NCBI RefSeq assembly: GCF_001592965.1
Contig: NZ_LRPC01000001.1
Coordinates: 1,302,001 to 1,366,000 of the forward strand
From: Roseivirga spongicola
Lineage (GTDB): Bacteria; Bacteroidota; Bacteroidia; Cytophagales; Cyclobacteriaceae
Reading direction: 5' to 3'
DNA length: 64,000 bases
Under the pieces are notes generated by a model. That model saw only the letters and a list, made by a program, of their open reading frames with translations, made no database searches and was not told where the DNA came from. The stretch's first letter is position 1; each line of letters begins with the position of its first letter. The position numbers and the translations under genes were made by a program. Below, piece by piece: positions 8,116 through 16,498 of the stretch.

Positions 8116-8660
8116 TCAGACATACCAAACCTAAAGTAGCTAAAGGTGTATGCTACGGACAAACAGATTTGGATTTGGCTGAAAGCTACAGAGAAGAGTT
8201 TGCTCAAGTAAAAAGGCTATTGCCAAGCTCATTCGATGCCATTTATTCTAGTCCACTAAAGAGGTGCTCTCAACTTGCCCATCATTTATCTGAAGACATT
8301 CTGTTTGCTGAAGAACTGAAAGAAGTGAATTTTGGCCTTTGGGAAATGAAAGAATGGTCTGGCATCAATTCAAAAGAGCTGAATAAGTGGATGGATGACT
8401 TTGTTCATGTTCGCCCTCCAGAAGGCGAGTCGCTCATAGATTTACTTTCAAGAACGCTGAACTTTTGGGAAAACCTAACCAGTCAAAAGTATCAGCAAGT
8501 AGCTATTTGTGCTCATGCTGGTCCAATCCGATGCATTTTGGGTGAAGTATTGGGCGTTCCACCTCAAAAGCTATTTGGCATAGGCCAATCCTTTGGTGGA
8601 GTCAGTATGGTGAGTGTAAAGTTTGGTCAACCTCAGGTAGAGTATATAAATAGAGTTTAA
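8100..8660 (+). CDS. cobC: Alpha-ribazole phosphatase, histidine phosphatase family
   Basis: Phosphoglycerate-mutase-like phosphatase expected to remove the 5'-phosphate from alpha-ribazole phosphate or adenosylcobalamin phosphate. The phosphohistidine motif is LIRHTKP at residues 5-11, followed by GQTDLDLAE and SSPLKRCSQLA; the second catalytic His is in CAHAGPIR. Start is GTG 8100, inside the end of cobS. The family includes other small-molecule phosphatases, and it is the position at the end of the cob operon that makes CobC the best call. It closes the operon: about 100 bases of non-coding DNA follow. Confidence 0.86.
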   Translation: MEVYLIRHTKPKVAKGVCYGQTDLDLAESYREEFAQVKRLLPSSFDAIYSSPLKRCSQLAHHLSEDILFAEELKEVNFGLWEMKEWSGINSKELNKWMDDFVHVRPPEGESLIDLLSRTLNFWENLTSQKYQQVAICAHAGPIRCILGEVLGVPPQKLFGIGQSFGGVSMVSVKFGQPQVEYINRV

Positions 8661-8763
8661 AATTATTATGCCTTAGTTGGTCTTGTAGATGTCATTTATT
8701 CGATCCCTAAATAGTCTGTTTTAACAAGTAGTGCGTATATAGGTTAGTTGTTAAAGCGAAAAC

Positions 8764-9537
8764 ATGAAATCATATAAATATTTACTCTTAGTTATTCTAA
8801 CTGTTTTGTTCTCCTGCTCTAGCGGAAATACCACTTTTGCTAATGTAGACGCGGGTAAACCAGACCATTCTAAATGGACAGATTTGCTTCAAAAGCACGT
8901 AGATAGCAAAGGTTTTGTAGACTATAAAGGTATGATTAACGATAAGGATATGCTGAATGCCTATACCTCCGAGTTATCTGCCAACCCACCTCAAGAAAGC
9001 TGGTCTGATGATGAAAAACTGGCTTATTGGATCAACGCGTACAATGCTTTTACGGTAAAACTGATTGTAGAGAACTACCCTGTAGAAAGTATAAAAGATC
9101 TGAATCCGGGTTTGGCCATTCCTACGGTAAACACCGTTTGGACGAAAAAATGGTTTAAAATAGGGGGCGAAGACTTTAGTTTAGACAGAATAGAGCACAA
9201 AATTATCCGAAAAGAGTTCGATGAACCAAGAATACATTTTGCAGTGAATTGCGCCTCATTCTCTTGCCCGCCTTTAAGAAACGAAGCATTCATAGCCGAA
9301 AAGCTAGATGCTCAATTAGACGAGCAAGCCAAAGAATTCATCAATGATGAGGTCCGCAATAAAATTTCTAAAAACCAGGTAGAGATTTCTCAAATCTTCA
9401 GTTGGTTCAAAGGCGACTTCACTAATGGGCAAACACTCATTGAGTTTTTAAACAAGTATTCAAAAGTTAAAATCAGCTCAAATGCCGATGTAGACAATAT
9501 GGATTACGACTGGTCTTTGAACGATTCAGACAAATAA
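8764..9537 (+). CDS. DUF547 lipoprotein
   Basis: Cell-envelope lipoprotein of unknown function. A type II signal peptide ends with lipobox LFSC, making Cys18 the mature N-terminus. The DUF547 domain covers most of the rest, with hallmark segments YWINAYNAFTVKLIVENYP and HFAVNCASFSCPPLRNEAF, which resemble a cysteine-protease-like core. The length of 257 residues is typical. A strong terminator 25 bases downstream ends the transcript, so this is a single-gene unit. Confidence 0.86.
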   Translation: MKSYKYLLLVILTVLFSCSSGNTTFANVDAGKPDHSKWTDLLQKHVDSKGFVDYKGMINDKDMLNAYTSELSANPPQESWSDDEKLAYWINAYNAFTVKLIVENYPVESIKDLNPGLAIPTVNTVWTKKWFKIGGEDFSLDRIEHKIIRKEFDEPRIHFAVNCASFSCPPLRNEAFIAEKLDAQLDEQAKEFINDEVRNKISKNQVEISQIFSWFKGDFTNGQTLIEFLNKYSKVKISSNADVDNMDYDWSLNDSDK

Positions 9538-9561
9538 AAAGTAGACCAATACAATGTGAGA

Positions 9562-9589
9562 AAGGCCGCAAGAACTGCGGCCTTTTTTT
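9562..9589 (+). terminator. Rho-independent terminator after DUF547 gene
   Basis: A nine-base-pair stem (AAGGCCGCA with TGCGGCCTT) around a five-base loop is followed directly by a run of T. It lies 25 bases after the DUF547 stop on the same strand. Confidence 0.9.
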
Positions 9590-9611
9590 CGTTATTAATT
9601 TCTTATAATTG

Positions 9612-9619
9612 TAGCTTTC
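9612..9619 (+). promoter_or_regulatory. Candidate -7 element (TAGCTTTC)
   Basis: TAGCTTTC, followed by G, lies 20 bases before the ATG of the serine hydrolase gene. It matches five of six fixed positions of the Bacteroidota -7 consensus TAnnTTTG. A -33 TTTG is not obvious at the expected spacing, so the call is weak and rests mainly on three similar sites in the window (18466, 24811, 25756). Confidence 0.3.
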
Positions 9620-9638
9620 GAAAAGGTCGAAACAGTAT

Positions 9639-10922
9639 ATGTACTATAAAAACTGGCTGAGGTCAGCCTTCCTTTTAATCACTTTCTTATTGTTCACCTC
9701 CTTCTCTGCAGGTGATAAATTTCACTCACCAGCTACGGAAGAGGCACATTTGCCTAAGGGTGTCCAGCTTACTAACAAGCATTCAGACTTGCCTAGCCTA
9801 AAACCGCTAGACTCTATGATGAATAGAGTAATACGTAACCTTCGATTGGAAGGGGCAACAGTGGCTTTAGTAAAAGACGAGAAGTTGGTTTATGCAAAAG
9901 GCTTTGGCTATGCAGATAAAGAAGGTAAAGTAAAAGTTGAACCATATCACAGATTCAGAATTGGCTCTGTTTCAAAGCTTATTACTGCCATTGCAGTGCT
10001 CAAGTTGGTAGACGAAGGCAAAATTACGCTAGACGATTATGTTTTTGGTGAAAGAGGAATACTGAAGGGTAAGCCGTACGACAAGGTTTCTAATAGAAAC
10101 ATTTATCAGATTAAAGTGAAGCATTTACTCAATCATACAGCTGGTTGGAGTTTGATCACTTATGGAGATCCTATGTTTATTCCGCATAAGATCCATAAAA
10201 TGGATAAGGTGAGCTACCCAATAGAGTTCGATGATGTAGTGAAATTTGTCCTTACCAGACATTTGCCTTATCGACCAGGAACGCGCTTCGATTATTCGAA
10301 CTTCGGCTATTGTCTTTTGGGTAGTGTAATTGAAAAAGTTACGGGCGATGATTACGAAGAGTGGGTTATAGATCATATTCTGGCGCCTAATGGAGTAAAG
10401 AACATGGCCATTGCTGGCAATTTTGAGAAAGACAGATTGAGAAATGAGGTGAAATACTACGACTATAGTGTAGATAATCAACAGCTGTCTTTTACCGGGT
10501 CTGGCAAAATGGCTTATAAACCTTACGGTGCAGACGATGTAACTATGCTAGGGCCGGCCGGAGGCTGGGTGGCCAATTCTGTAGATTTAATGCGCGTTTT
10601 AGTAATGGTAGATGGTTATTCTAAGCGCTACAAAGATATTCTTAGTGCAGACCTGATAAAGAAAATGACAGGTGGTGTTGGAGGTATAAATCAGCCACTT
10701 GGCTGGAGAAGTGTAAGAGGAGAGCATTGGTGGAGAACTGGAACTTTAAGTGGAACCTCGGCTTTGTTGACTAGAGATGAAAAGGGCTATTCATGGGTGG
10801 TTGTGTCTAATACTACGCCCAGAAGGGGGAGCTTTCCGAGCACTAGTCGTTGGGCAATTAGAGAGGCGATTAAGCAGATTAAGAATTGGCCTTCACATAA
10901 TTTGTTTGATGTTGCCGAATAA
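9639..10922 (+). CDS. Class-C beta-lactamase-family serine hydrolase, exported
   Basis: Penicillin-binding-protein/esterase-type serine hydrolase, likely periplasmic or outer-membrane associated. A hydrophobic signal sequence covers residues 8-25. The active-site S110-x-x-K113 is in GSVSKLITA, the Y219-S-N motif in DYSNFGYCL, and an RTGTLSG motif near the C-terminus stands in for the usual KTG triad. The 427 residues fit the beta-lactamase (PF00144) domain plus a short N-terminal extension. The family includes carboxypeptidases, esterases and lactonases; the substrate cannot be told from sequence. It is preceded by a terminator and is convergent with the small gene at 10988-11380. Confidence 0.85.
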   Translation: MYYKNWLRSAFLLITFLLFTSFSAGDKFHSPATEEAHLPKGVQLTNKHSDLPSLKPLDSMMNRVIRNLRLEGATVALVKDEKLVYAKGFGYADKEGKVKVEPYHRFRIGSVSKLITAIAVLKLVDEGKITLDDYVFGERGILKGKPYDKVSNRNIYQIKVKHLLNHTAGWSLITYGDPMFIPHKIHKMDKVSYPIEFDDVVKFVLTRHLPYRPGTRFDYSNFGYCLLGSVIEKVTGDDYEEWVIDHILAPNGVKNMAIAGNFEKDRLRNEVKYYDYSVDNQQLSFTGSGKMAYKPYGADDVTMLGPAGGWVANSVDLMRVLVMVDGYSKRYKDILSADLIKKMTGGVGGINQPLGWRSVRGEHWWRTGTLSGTSALLTRDEKGYSWVVVSNTTPRRGSFPSTSRWAIREAIKQIKNWPSHNLFDVAE

Positions 10923-10952
10923 AAAAGCCGATTCCTTTTACAGAAACCGGCT
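10921..10952 (-). terminator. Rho-independent terminator for the minus-strand gene at 10988
   Basis: Read on the minus strand, a ten-pair stem (AGCCGGTTTC with GGAATCGGCT, two G-T pairs) and a seven-base loop are followed by six T. It lies 35 bases past the stop of the small secreted-protein gene. The plus-strand reading lacks a T run, so the convergent hydrolase gene would be less well terminated. Confidence 0.8.
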
Positions 10953-10987
10953 CTAACCAAAATTAACCCTAACTAAAACTGTTGATT

Positions 10988-11380
10988 TTATTCCGCTAAG
11001 CGGTAATATTTGTTGTTACCAAAACTGGTAAGGTAATCTGCCTGATTCACTAAACTTCTTAATGAAGAGTCTGTAGAAGGGGTGCCAGATGCCACTAGTT
11101 CACCTTGGCTATCGAACACTTTTACTTCCTCAATTACTTCTTCTTCAATTTCGAACAGAATAGCCTCTTCAAGACTCATCTCATCTTTATCCATAAAGTA
11201 GGCTTCAATTTCGGCCAATTCTTTGGCTTCCATCGCAGAGATTCTTCTTTCTGAATCAGGGTTGTTTTTAGCACTTGCCTGAAAAAGCGTGACCATCGCT
11301 AACATTATGGCAATTGCAGTACTTAAGTTTTTGATTCTTCTTCTTGAGTTGTTTCGAGCTTTGACCTTTGGGCTATTCAT
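10988..11380 (-). CDS. Small exported protein of unknown function
   Basis: I do not recognise this 130-residue protein. The N-terminus is strongly basic (residues 5-17) and followed by a hydrophobic stretch ending LFQASA, consistent with export and cleavage near residue 37. The mature part is acidic, with a Glu-rich helical region (residues about 52-90) and then a short VKVFDSQGELVASG strand-like section resembling tails of secreted Bacteroidota proteins. It has its own terminator and is divergent from topoisomerase IB across a 206-base gap that carries repeated TGTAC motifs. Confidence 0.65.
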   Translation of the reverse strand: MNSPKVKARNNSRRRIKNLSTAIAIMLAMVTLFQASAKNNPDSERRISAMEAKELAEIEAYFMDKDEMSLEEAILFEIEEEVIEEVKVFDSQGELVASGTPSTDSSLRSLVNQADYLTSFGNNKYYRLAE

Positions 11381-11486
11381 GACCGTATTGTTTAATGTTG
11401 TTGTTTCGTTTTTGAATGTGCCAATAATTATTCAAGCCTTGTGCCAATACGTGTAAGTATCAGTAATTCAGATGTTTAAAATTTGT

Positions 11487-11563
11487 TGTACGATTTTGAA
11501 CGAAATAAAGTGTACTAAAAACGTACGCCATGTGAGTGAAAAGTGTACAGTTTTCGAACGAAA
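11487..11563. promoter_or_regulatory. Pair of 20-base direct repeats with TGTAC cores
   Basis: Two near-identical 20-base sequences, TGTACGATTTTGAACGAAAT at 11487-11506 and TGTACAGTTTTCGAACGAAA at 11544-11563, lie 57 bases apart in the gap between two divergent genes. Between them is an inverted pair GTAC-7-GTAC at about 11512-11525. Such repeats could be operator sites for a regulator of one or both genes. Nothing in the sequence identifies the regulator. Confidence 0.4.
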
Positions 11564-11586
11564 CCAAGACTGGCTAGTTAAGCTAT

Positions 11587-12618
11587 ATGTCATCAATAAA
11601 TATGCAGAAAGCAGATATACCAAAAGAGCTCGTCTATGTGTCTTCTTTTGACCAAGAAGGTTTCAAAAGAGAGAAGACTAACGATGGCTTTGAATACTTG
11701 GACTTGCAAGGAAAGCCGGTTAGAGATAAAGCCATTTTAAAGCGGATCGATGAACTGGTAATTCCACCTATTTGGGAAGATGTGTGGATTTGTAAGAATG
11801 CTAAAGGGCATGTTCAGGCCGTTGGTTACGACCTGAAAGGCAGGAAGCAATATATTTATCACCCTAAGTGGAGTGAGTATAGGCAGCAGAATAAGTTTTC
11901 TCAGCTTCCATTATTTGCTGAAAGGCTCCCAATAATTAGGGAAAGAGTAGCTGCTGATTTGCGTAAAAGAGGTTGGCCAAAAGAGCGTGTTCTGGCATTA
12001 ACAGTGAAAATGTTAGATGAGTATTATCTCCGAATCGGTAACCTAAACTATAAAAGGAATAATGAAACCTATGGGCTCACCACACTTAGGCGCAAGCATT
12101 TGAATGATAATGGCAAAAGCCTTAGCCTGACCTATAAGGCCAAAAGTGGAAAGTATAGAAATGTATCGGTCTCTAACCCAACCTTAGCTAAACTGATTCG
12201 AGAAACTTCCGATCTACCGGGTTACGAAGTGTTTCGCTATATTGATGAGGATGGTAAGTCTCAAACAATAGATTCTAGCGATGTGAACGAATACATCAAA
12301 GAACTATCGGAAGGCGATTTTACAGCTAAGGTTTTCAGAACATGGGGAGGCAGTCGCCTTTCCATCGATTACCTAGAAGACGCAAAAAAGGATGTTGAAG
12401 AGAACCCGAGAAGAAAGATTGAAACGGCCTTGGTTCAGCGAGTAGCCAAAAAGCTGGGCAACACAGTCAGCATTTGCAGAGACTACTATATCCACCCGAA
12501 AGTTCTAGAAGCTGTTGCCCAACCGGAGTTTAAAATGCCGAGAATTTCCAATGCCAAGAAGTATCAACATTTAGATACTTCGGAACAAGTAGTGCTGAAG
12601 ATACTGATGGAGAGGTGA
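11587..12618 (+). CDS. DNA topoisomerase IB (poxvirus/bacterial type)
   Basis: Relaxes supercoiled DNA by nicking one strand through a 3'-phosphotyrosine link. The N-terminal DNA-binding half is followed by the catalytic domain with GLTTLRRKHL, the FRTWGGS motif (Arg251) and the active-site Tyr301 in SICRDYYIHP. The length of 343 residues is normal for the short bacterial enzymes. ATG 11587 is used; a second Met at residue 6 is possible. It is convergent with phoH, with only 20 bases between the stops. Confidence 0.92.
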   Translation: MSSINMQKADIPKELVYVSSFDQEGFKREKTNDGFEYLDLQGKPVRDKAILKRIDELVIPPIWEDVWICKNAKGHVQAVGYDLKGRKQYIYHPKWSEYRQQNKFSQLPLFAERLPIIRERVAADLRKRGWPKERVLALTVKMLDEYYLRIGNLNYKRNNETYGLTTLRRKHLNDNGKSLSLTYKAKSGKYRNVSVSNPTLAKLIRETSDLPGYEVFRYIDEDGKSQTIDSSDVNEYIKELSEGDFTAKVFRTWGGSRLSIDYLEDAKKDVEENPRRKIETALVQRVAKKLGNTVSICRDYYIHPKVLEAVAQPEFKMPRISNAKKYQHLDTSEQVVLKILMER

Positions 12619-12638
12619 TTGCTAAAATCAACCCCCTT

Positions 12639-13988
12639 TTACAACAACTCATTCGCCAAATTAGCTAGCTCAGATCTCTCACCTTTTTCTAGTGTGATAT
12701 GCGCGTAAAGCGGATGGTCTTTCACTCGGTCTATCAGGTAAGAAAGGCCGTTAGACTGAGAATCTAAATAAGGTGTATCAATCTGATGGATATCTCCTGT
12801 AAAGACAATCTTGGTGTTTTCTCCAGCTCTGGTAATGATGGTTTTAATTTCATGCGGAGTGAGGTTTTGAGCCTCGTCCACAATAAAGAAGATGTTGGAC
12901 AAACTTCTACCTCTAATATAAGCCAGAGGAGTGATCAACAGCTTTTCCTTATTCACCATTTCGGTGATGGCTTTAAACTCCTTGTCGGTCTCCTTGTACT
13001 GGTTTTGGATAAACTTCAGGTTGTCCCAAAGTGGCTCCATATAAGGGTTCAACTTGGATTTGATATCGCCAGGTAGGTAACCAATGTCTTTATTGCTCAA
13101 TGGCACGATCGGTCGAGCCAAATAAATCTGCTTGAATTCTCTGCGTTGTTCCAAAGCTCCGGCAAGGGTAAGGAGCGTTTTTCCAGTACCTGCAACCCCT
13201 TGAATGGTCACTAACTTAACCTCAGGATTCATGATGGCATGAATAGCGAAAGTTTGTTCAGCATTCTTTGGTTTCACCCCAGAAACAGGACGCTTGTCCA
13301 CTTTTTCAATGGTATCGTCAATCGAGTTGTAGTATGCAAGTACGGAGTTTCTATCGCTCTTAAGAATGAAGTATTGATTCGGCTGAGCCTTCTTTCTCTT
13401 CAGAACATCTTTTGGCGCCAAGGTGCCATCTTCATAAAGGTGGTTGATGAGGTCTGAATCAATCTTCTCAATTTCAATCTTTCCTTTGCGAAGAGAGTCT
13501 ACATTCTTAATTTTTCCGGTTTCGTAGTCTTCGGCAGGTAGCCCCATCGATTTCGCCTTCAACCGAAGGTTAATGTCTTTAGAAACCAAGATTACGTTTC
13601 TACCCGGGTTTTCCTCTTTCAACCTAAGTGCGGCATTAAGAATTCGGTGGTCGTTTTTTCTTTCACCAAAAACCTCATTGGCATCGTGCTGACTTTCACC
13701 ACTTCCGGCCTCCATCACCACTTTAAAGCTTCCACGCGTTTTCCCATTAAGTGGAATCCAGTCTTGCAGAGACTTATCCTTTGCCAGCTTATCTAGCAAG
13801 CGGGTGAACTCTCTAGCTTCAAAGTTTTTGGTATCGTTGCCCTTCTTGAAAGTGTCTAATTCTTCGAGCACAGTGATTGGGAGGCCAATATCATGCTCCT
13901 CAAAATTCATCAGTGCAATGTGTTCGTAAAGGATAACGGAGGTGTCTAGTACAAAAATCTTCCGGTCAGTCTTCTTCGCTCTCGGCAT
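12639..13988 (-). CDS. PIN-domain/PhoH-type ATPase (YlaK/PhoH2-like)
   Basis: Two-domain protein: an N-terminal PIN ribonuclease domain (FVLDTSVILYEH at residues 12-23, with further acidic residues at DANE and KDIN) and a C-terminal PhoH helicase-like ATPase with Walker A GVAGTGKT at 264-271 and Walker B-like FFIVDEAQNLTPHEIK, then FTGDIHQID. PhoH2 proteins of this type unwind and cleave RNA in mycobacteria. At 449 residues it is complete. It stands alone, with the DUF559 element upstream of its start. Confidence 0.9.
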   Translation of the reverse strand: MPRAKKTDRKIFVLDTSVILYEHIALMNFEEHDIGLPITVLEELDTFKKGNDTKNFEAREFTRLLDKLAKDKSLQDWIPLNGKTRGSFKVVMEAGSGESQHDANEVFGERKNDHRILNAALRLKEENPGRNVILVSKDINLRLKAKSMGLPAEDYETGKIKNVDSLRKGKIEIEKIDSDLINHLYEDGTLAPKDVLKRKKAQPNQYFILKSDRNSVLAYYNSIDDTIEKVDKRPVSGVKPKNAEQTFAIHAIMNPEVKLVTIQGVAGTGKTLLTLAGALEQRREFKQIYLARPIVPLSNKDIGYLPGDIKSKLNPYMEPLWDNLKFIQNQYKETDKEFKAITEMVNKEKLLITPLAYIRGRSLSNIFFIVDEAQNLTPHEIKTIITRAGENTKIVFTGDIHQIDTPYLDSQSNGLSYLIDRVKDHPLYAHITLEKGERSELANLANELL

Positions 13989-14087
13989 ACTACTAATTGG
14001 GGTTCAATAATGAATAGAACGTTGTTTTAAATTAGTAAATATTCGGGGCAAAAGAGAGTGAGGGAGATTATTAACACAGAATTAATT

Positions 14088-14123
14088 TGACCTCCACCAA
14101 CCTCCTCCTTGCCAAGGAGGAGG
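14088..14123. repeat. Type A palindromic repeat, left flank of DUF559 gene
   Basis: Begins TGACCTCC and contains a perfect hairpin CCTCCTCCTT/AAGGAGGAGG at 14101-14123 with a three-base loop. The last base of the hairpin directly abuts the stop codon of the DUF559 gene. The same design, a TGACC end plus a CT-rich/AG-rich hairpin, recurs at 14601-14642 and in the intergenic copies at 35950-36037 and 40327-40426. Confidence 0.75.
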
Positions 14124-14486
14124 CTAGACTCGTGACGCGATGTAATTTTGAATTACCTCGATTACATTTTCAATTTCGAATTCAACTTGTCTATTGGTGA
14201 ATCTGATGGTGTTATAGCCAAGTTCAGCCAACTCCCGATCTCTTATTTGGTCATTATCATAGTTTTCAGGCTTATTATGAATTTCACCATCTACTTCGAT
14301 AATGAGTTTAAAAGTAGCGCAATAAAAATCTACGATATAGTGATTGAGGCTGTGTTGTCTCCTGAACTTTATGCCATTAAGTTTCTTGTTCGCCAACCGC
14401 TTCCAAAGCAACTCCTCGTACTTAGTTGGATTATTCCGAAGCTCCCTTCTTCTTTCCTTAAGATAATTCAGATTATTGATTCTCAT
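14124..14486 (-). CDS. DUF559 (Vsr-like fold) endonuclease-domain protein
   Basis: 120-residue protein of the DUF559 family, related to the very-short-patch-repair endonuclease fold. Visible hallmarks are NPTKYEELLWKRLANKK near the N-terminus, GIKFRRQHSLNHYIVDFYC, and the core IIEVDGEIHN at about 80-89, in which the acidic residues and the earlier Glu and Asp form the PD-(D/E)XK-like site. It ends with RDRELAELGYNTIRFTN, also typical. The biological role of stand-alone DUF559 proteins is unknown. It lies between two palindromic repeats and has no partner gene such as a methylase, so classical restriction is unlikely. Confidence 0.85.
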   Translation of the reverse strand: MRINNLNYLKERRRELRNNPTKYEELLWKRLANKKLNGIKFRRQHSLNHYIVDFYCATFKLIIEVDGEIHNKPENYDNDQIRDRELAELGYNTIRFTNRQVEFEIENVIEVIQNYIASRV

Positions 14487-14600
14487 TTGCCGTGTGTGAT
14501 AAGAATCAAATTACTAAAATCAGTGACAATACCCTTAGGCATGGAGCTGTTTTACTCTATCCAAGAGTCGTGAATAAGGAACGTAGACTTCAAACTTATC

Positions 14601-14642
14601 TAGTCCTCCTAAACTAGGAGGACGCGCGAAGCGAGGAGGTCA
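14601..14642. repeat. Type A palindromic repeat, right flank of DUF559 gene
   Basis: Contains hairpin GTCCTCCT/AGGAGGAC at 14603-14623 with a five-base loop, then ends GGAGGTCA at 14635-14642, the inverse of the left end. The last three bases are, on the minus strand, the TGA stop of the SSS transporter gene, so the element and the gene end coincide. Confidence 0.75.
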
Positions 14643-16415
14643 GAAGGTCAACTTTTTCCAAGCCTTAACTAGAGTAATGGTACTTATCAAAACAATCGCT
14701 AACCAGATTAATCCATACTCTATGTTACCATAGACGAACATTCCAGTAGCGAAGAGCAAAGCGTAAATAAGCACAGTACCTGCAAACATCGCCAGCAAGT
14801 CAACGCTGAATCGGCCAATGCCTGGCTCCAGTTTTTCACCTTTTGCCTGTGCTTGCTTTCTCAAGCCATTCCATCCCTTACCATAAGGTTTTACAAGGTT
14901 GAAGAATGAAACCAGTGTTTTATAGTCGGTCGGTTTGGTCATTAAAGTAACTAGCACCCAAACAGCCGTGGTTACTCCAACACTTAGTAATAGTTGGTAT
15001 TCACTAGAAATGGAGGTGAGGCTTTCTGGTCCGAACTTGAAAAGCAGTGCCAGAATGAATGAAACCACCATACCTGCGATTTCAGAATAAGCATTAATTC
15101 TCCACCAGAACCAACGCAAAATGAAGATAGAACCAGTACCTGCACCAATAGAAAGCAGAATCTGGAAGGCATCATATGCACTGGTGAGCACCAAGGCAAA
15201 CAGGCCTGCAAATACCATGAGAATCACTGTGGAGATTCTACCTACGTTCACCAATTCTTTCTCAGTAGCTTCTGGCTTAATGAATCTTTGATAAAAGTCG
15301 AATGCTACGTAAGAAGAACCCCAGTTGAGGTGAGTGGAAATAGTAGACATATAGGCTGCAATCAATGAGGCAATCACAATTCCGAGAAGGCCCTTAGGCA
15401 GCGTCAATAACATGGCAGAGTAGCCCAAATCGTGACCTATTTTGCTTTCGCTTATTCCTGGAAACGCCTCTTTAATAGAAGCCAAGTCAGGGTAAACCAC
15501 CAAGGATGCCAAAGCGATCAAAATCCATGGCCAAGGTCTTAGTGCATAATGAGTGATGTTGAAAAGGAAGGTTGCCGAAACCGCATGCTTCTCATTTTTA
15601 GAAGAGAGCATTCTTTGGGCAATGTATCCTCCGCCTCCAGGCTCAGCACCCGGATACCAAACACTCCACCATTGCACAGCAATAGGGATAATCAATAGGG
15701 TGATAAACAATTCTCTATTATCGATACTTGGAATTAAGTCTAATTTTGAAGCAACTTCAGGTCTGGTTAAGAGGGCATCAAGACCACCAACTTCTGGTAA
15801 ATTGATGATGTAAATAGCCGCAGCCACGGAACCTACCATAGCTACTAAAAACTGAAGGAAGTCAGTCAGTATAACACCTCTTAAGCCACCGAGGGAACTA
15901 TAGGCCACAGTAATTATGGAGGCGTAAACCACGGTTTTCCATGGTTCTAATCCGAACATCACTTCACCAATTTTAATGGCGGCTAATGAGACCGAGGCCA
16001 TTATCATAATGTTGAAGAATACGCCTAAGTAAATGGCTCTAAAGCCTCTCAGAAAAGCTGCTTCTTTGCCTGAATATCTCTTTTCGTAGAACTCTAAATC
16101 AGTTAAAACTCCGGACTTTCTCCACAGCTTGGCATAAACAAAAACGGTTAACATACCGGTAATCAAAAATGCCCACCAAACCCAGTTACCAGCAACTCCA
16201 TTTTGGCGGACAATATCTGTTACTAAGTTGGGGGTATCAGCAGAAAAGGTAGTGGCTACCATAGATACTCCCAGTAGCCACCAAGGCATATTTCTCCCTG
16301 AGAGGAAGAATTCTTTAGAAGATGAACCCGCTTTTTTCGAAACAATCAGACCGATAATTAAAAAAACAGTGAAGAATAGGAGAATGATGATCCAATCGAG
16401 CGAAGAAATATTCAT
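14640..16415 (-). CDS. Sodium:solute symporter (SSS family), probably sugar
   Basis: Inner-membrane sodium-coupled importer of 591 residues with about 14 hydrophobic segments. Family features are ATTFSADTPNLVTDIVRQNG near residue 60, the GGLRGVILTDFLQFLVAM segment (about 185-205) and GPESLTS-containing C-terminal helices. It is divergent from a nucleotidyltransferase and NahK-like kinase gene pair across 83 bases, which suggests that the substrate is a hexose or hexosamine that these enzymes then activate. The stop codon lies in the end of a type A repeat; the C-terminus (KAWKKLTF) looks natural. Confidence 0.88.
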   Translation of the reverse strand: MNISSLDWIIILLFFTVFLIIGLIVSKKAGSSSKEFFLSGRNMPWWLLGVSMVATTFSADTPNLVTDIVRQNGVAGNWVWWAFLITGMLTVFVYAKLWRKSGVLTDLEFYEKRYSGKEAAFLRGFRAIYLGVFFNIMIMASVSLAAIKIGEVMFGLEPWKTVVYASIITVAYSSLGGLRGVILTDFLQFLVAMVGSVAAAIYIINLPEVGGLDALLTRPEVASKLDLIPSIDNRELFITLLIIPIAVQWWSVWYPGAEPGGGGYIAQRMLSSKNEKHAVSATFLFNITHYALRPWPWILIALASLVVYPDLASIKEAFPGISESKIGHDLGYSAMLLTLPKGLLGIVIASLIAAYMSTISTHLNWGSSYVAFDFYQRFIKPEATEKELVNVGRISTVILMVFAGLFALVLTSAYDAFQILLSIGAGTGSIFILRWFWWRINAYSEIAGMVVSFILALLFKFGPESLTSISSEYQLLLSVGVTTAVWVLVTLMTKPTDYKTLVSFFNLVKPYGKGWNGLRKQAQAKGEKLEPGIGRFSVDLLAMFAGTVLIYALLFATGMFVYGNIEYGLIWLAIVLISTITLVKAWKKLTF

Positions 16416-16498
16416 ACTTAATGAAAAGTTAAATTGATTTGTCTGAAGTTTTTGTTCATTTTCGAACCAACAATAATAGAAAAATTTAAGAGGATATT

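Larger units (their letters stand above)
14088..14642. mobile_element. Candidate DUF559 cassette with TGACCTCC/GGAGGTCA ends
   Basis: A 555-base block starts TGACCTCC and ends with the inverse GGAGGTCA; each end carries a CT/AG hairpin and the only gene inside is a DUF559 nuclease. The right end overlaps the stop codon of the SSS transporter. The layout resembles a small element made of a nuclease gene between palindromic ends. No transposase is present and no target-site duplication could be established by eye, so mobility is inferred. Confidence 0.4.

Noticed and set aside
14148-14573. 141-residue plus-strand frame opposite DUF559
   Set aside because: It is the antisense shadow of a well-supported DUF559 gene and spills into repeat sequence; the peptide has no recognisable family.
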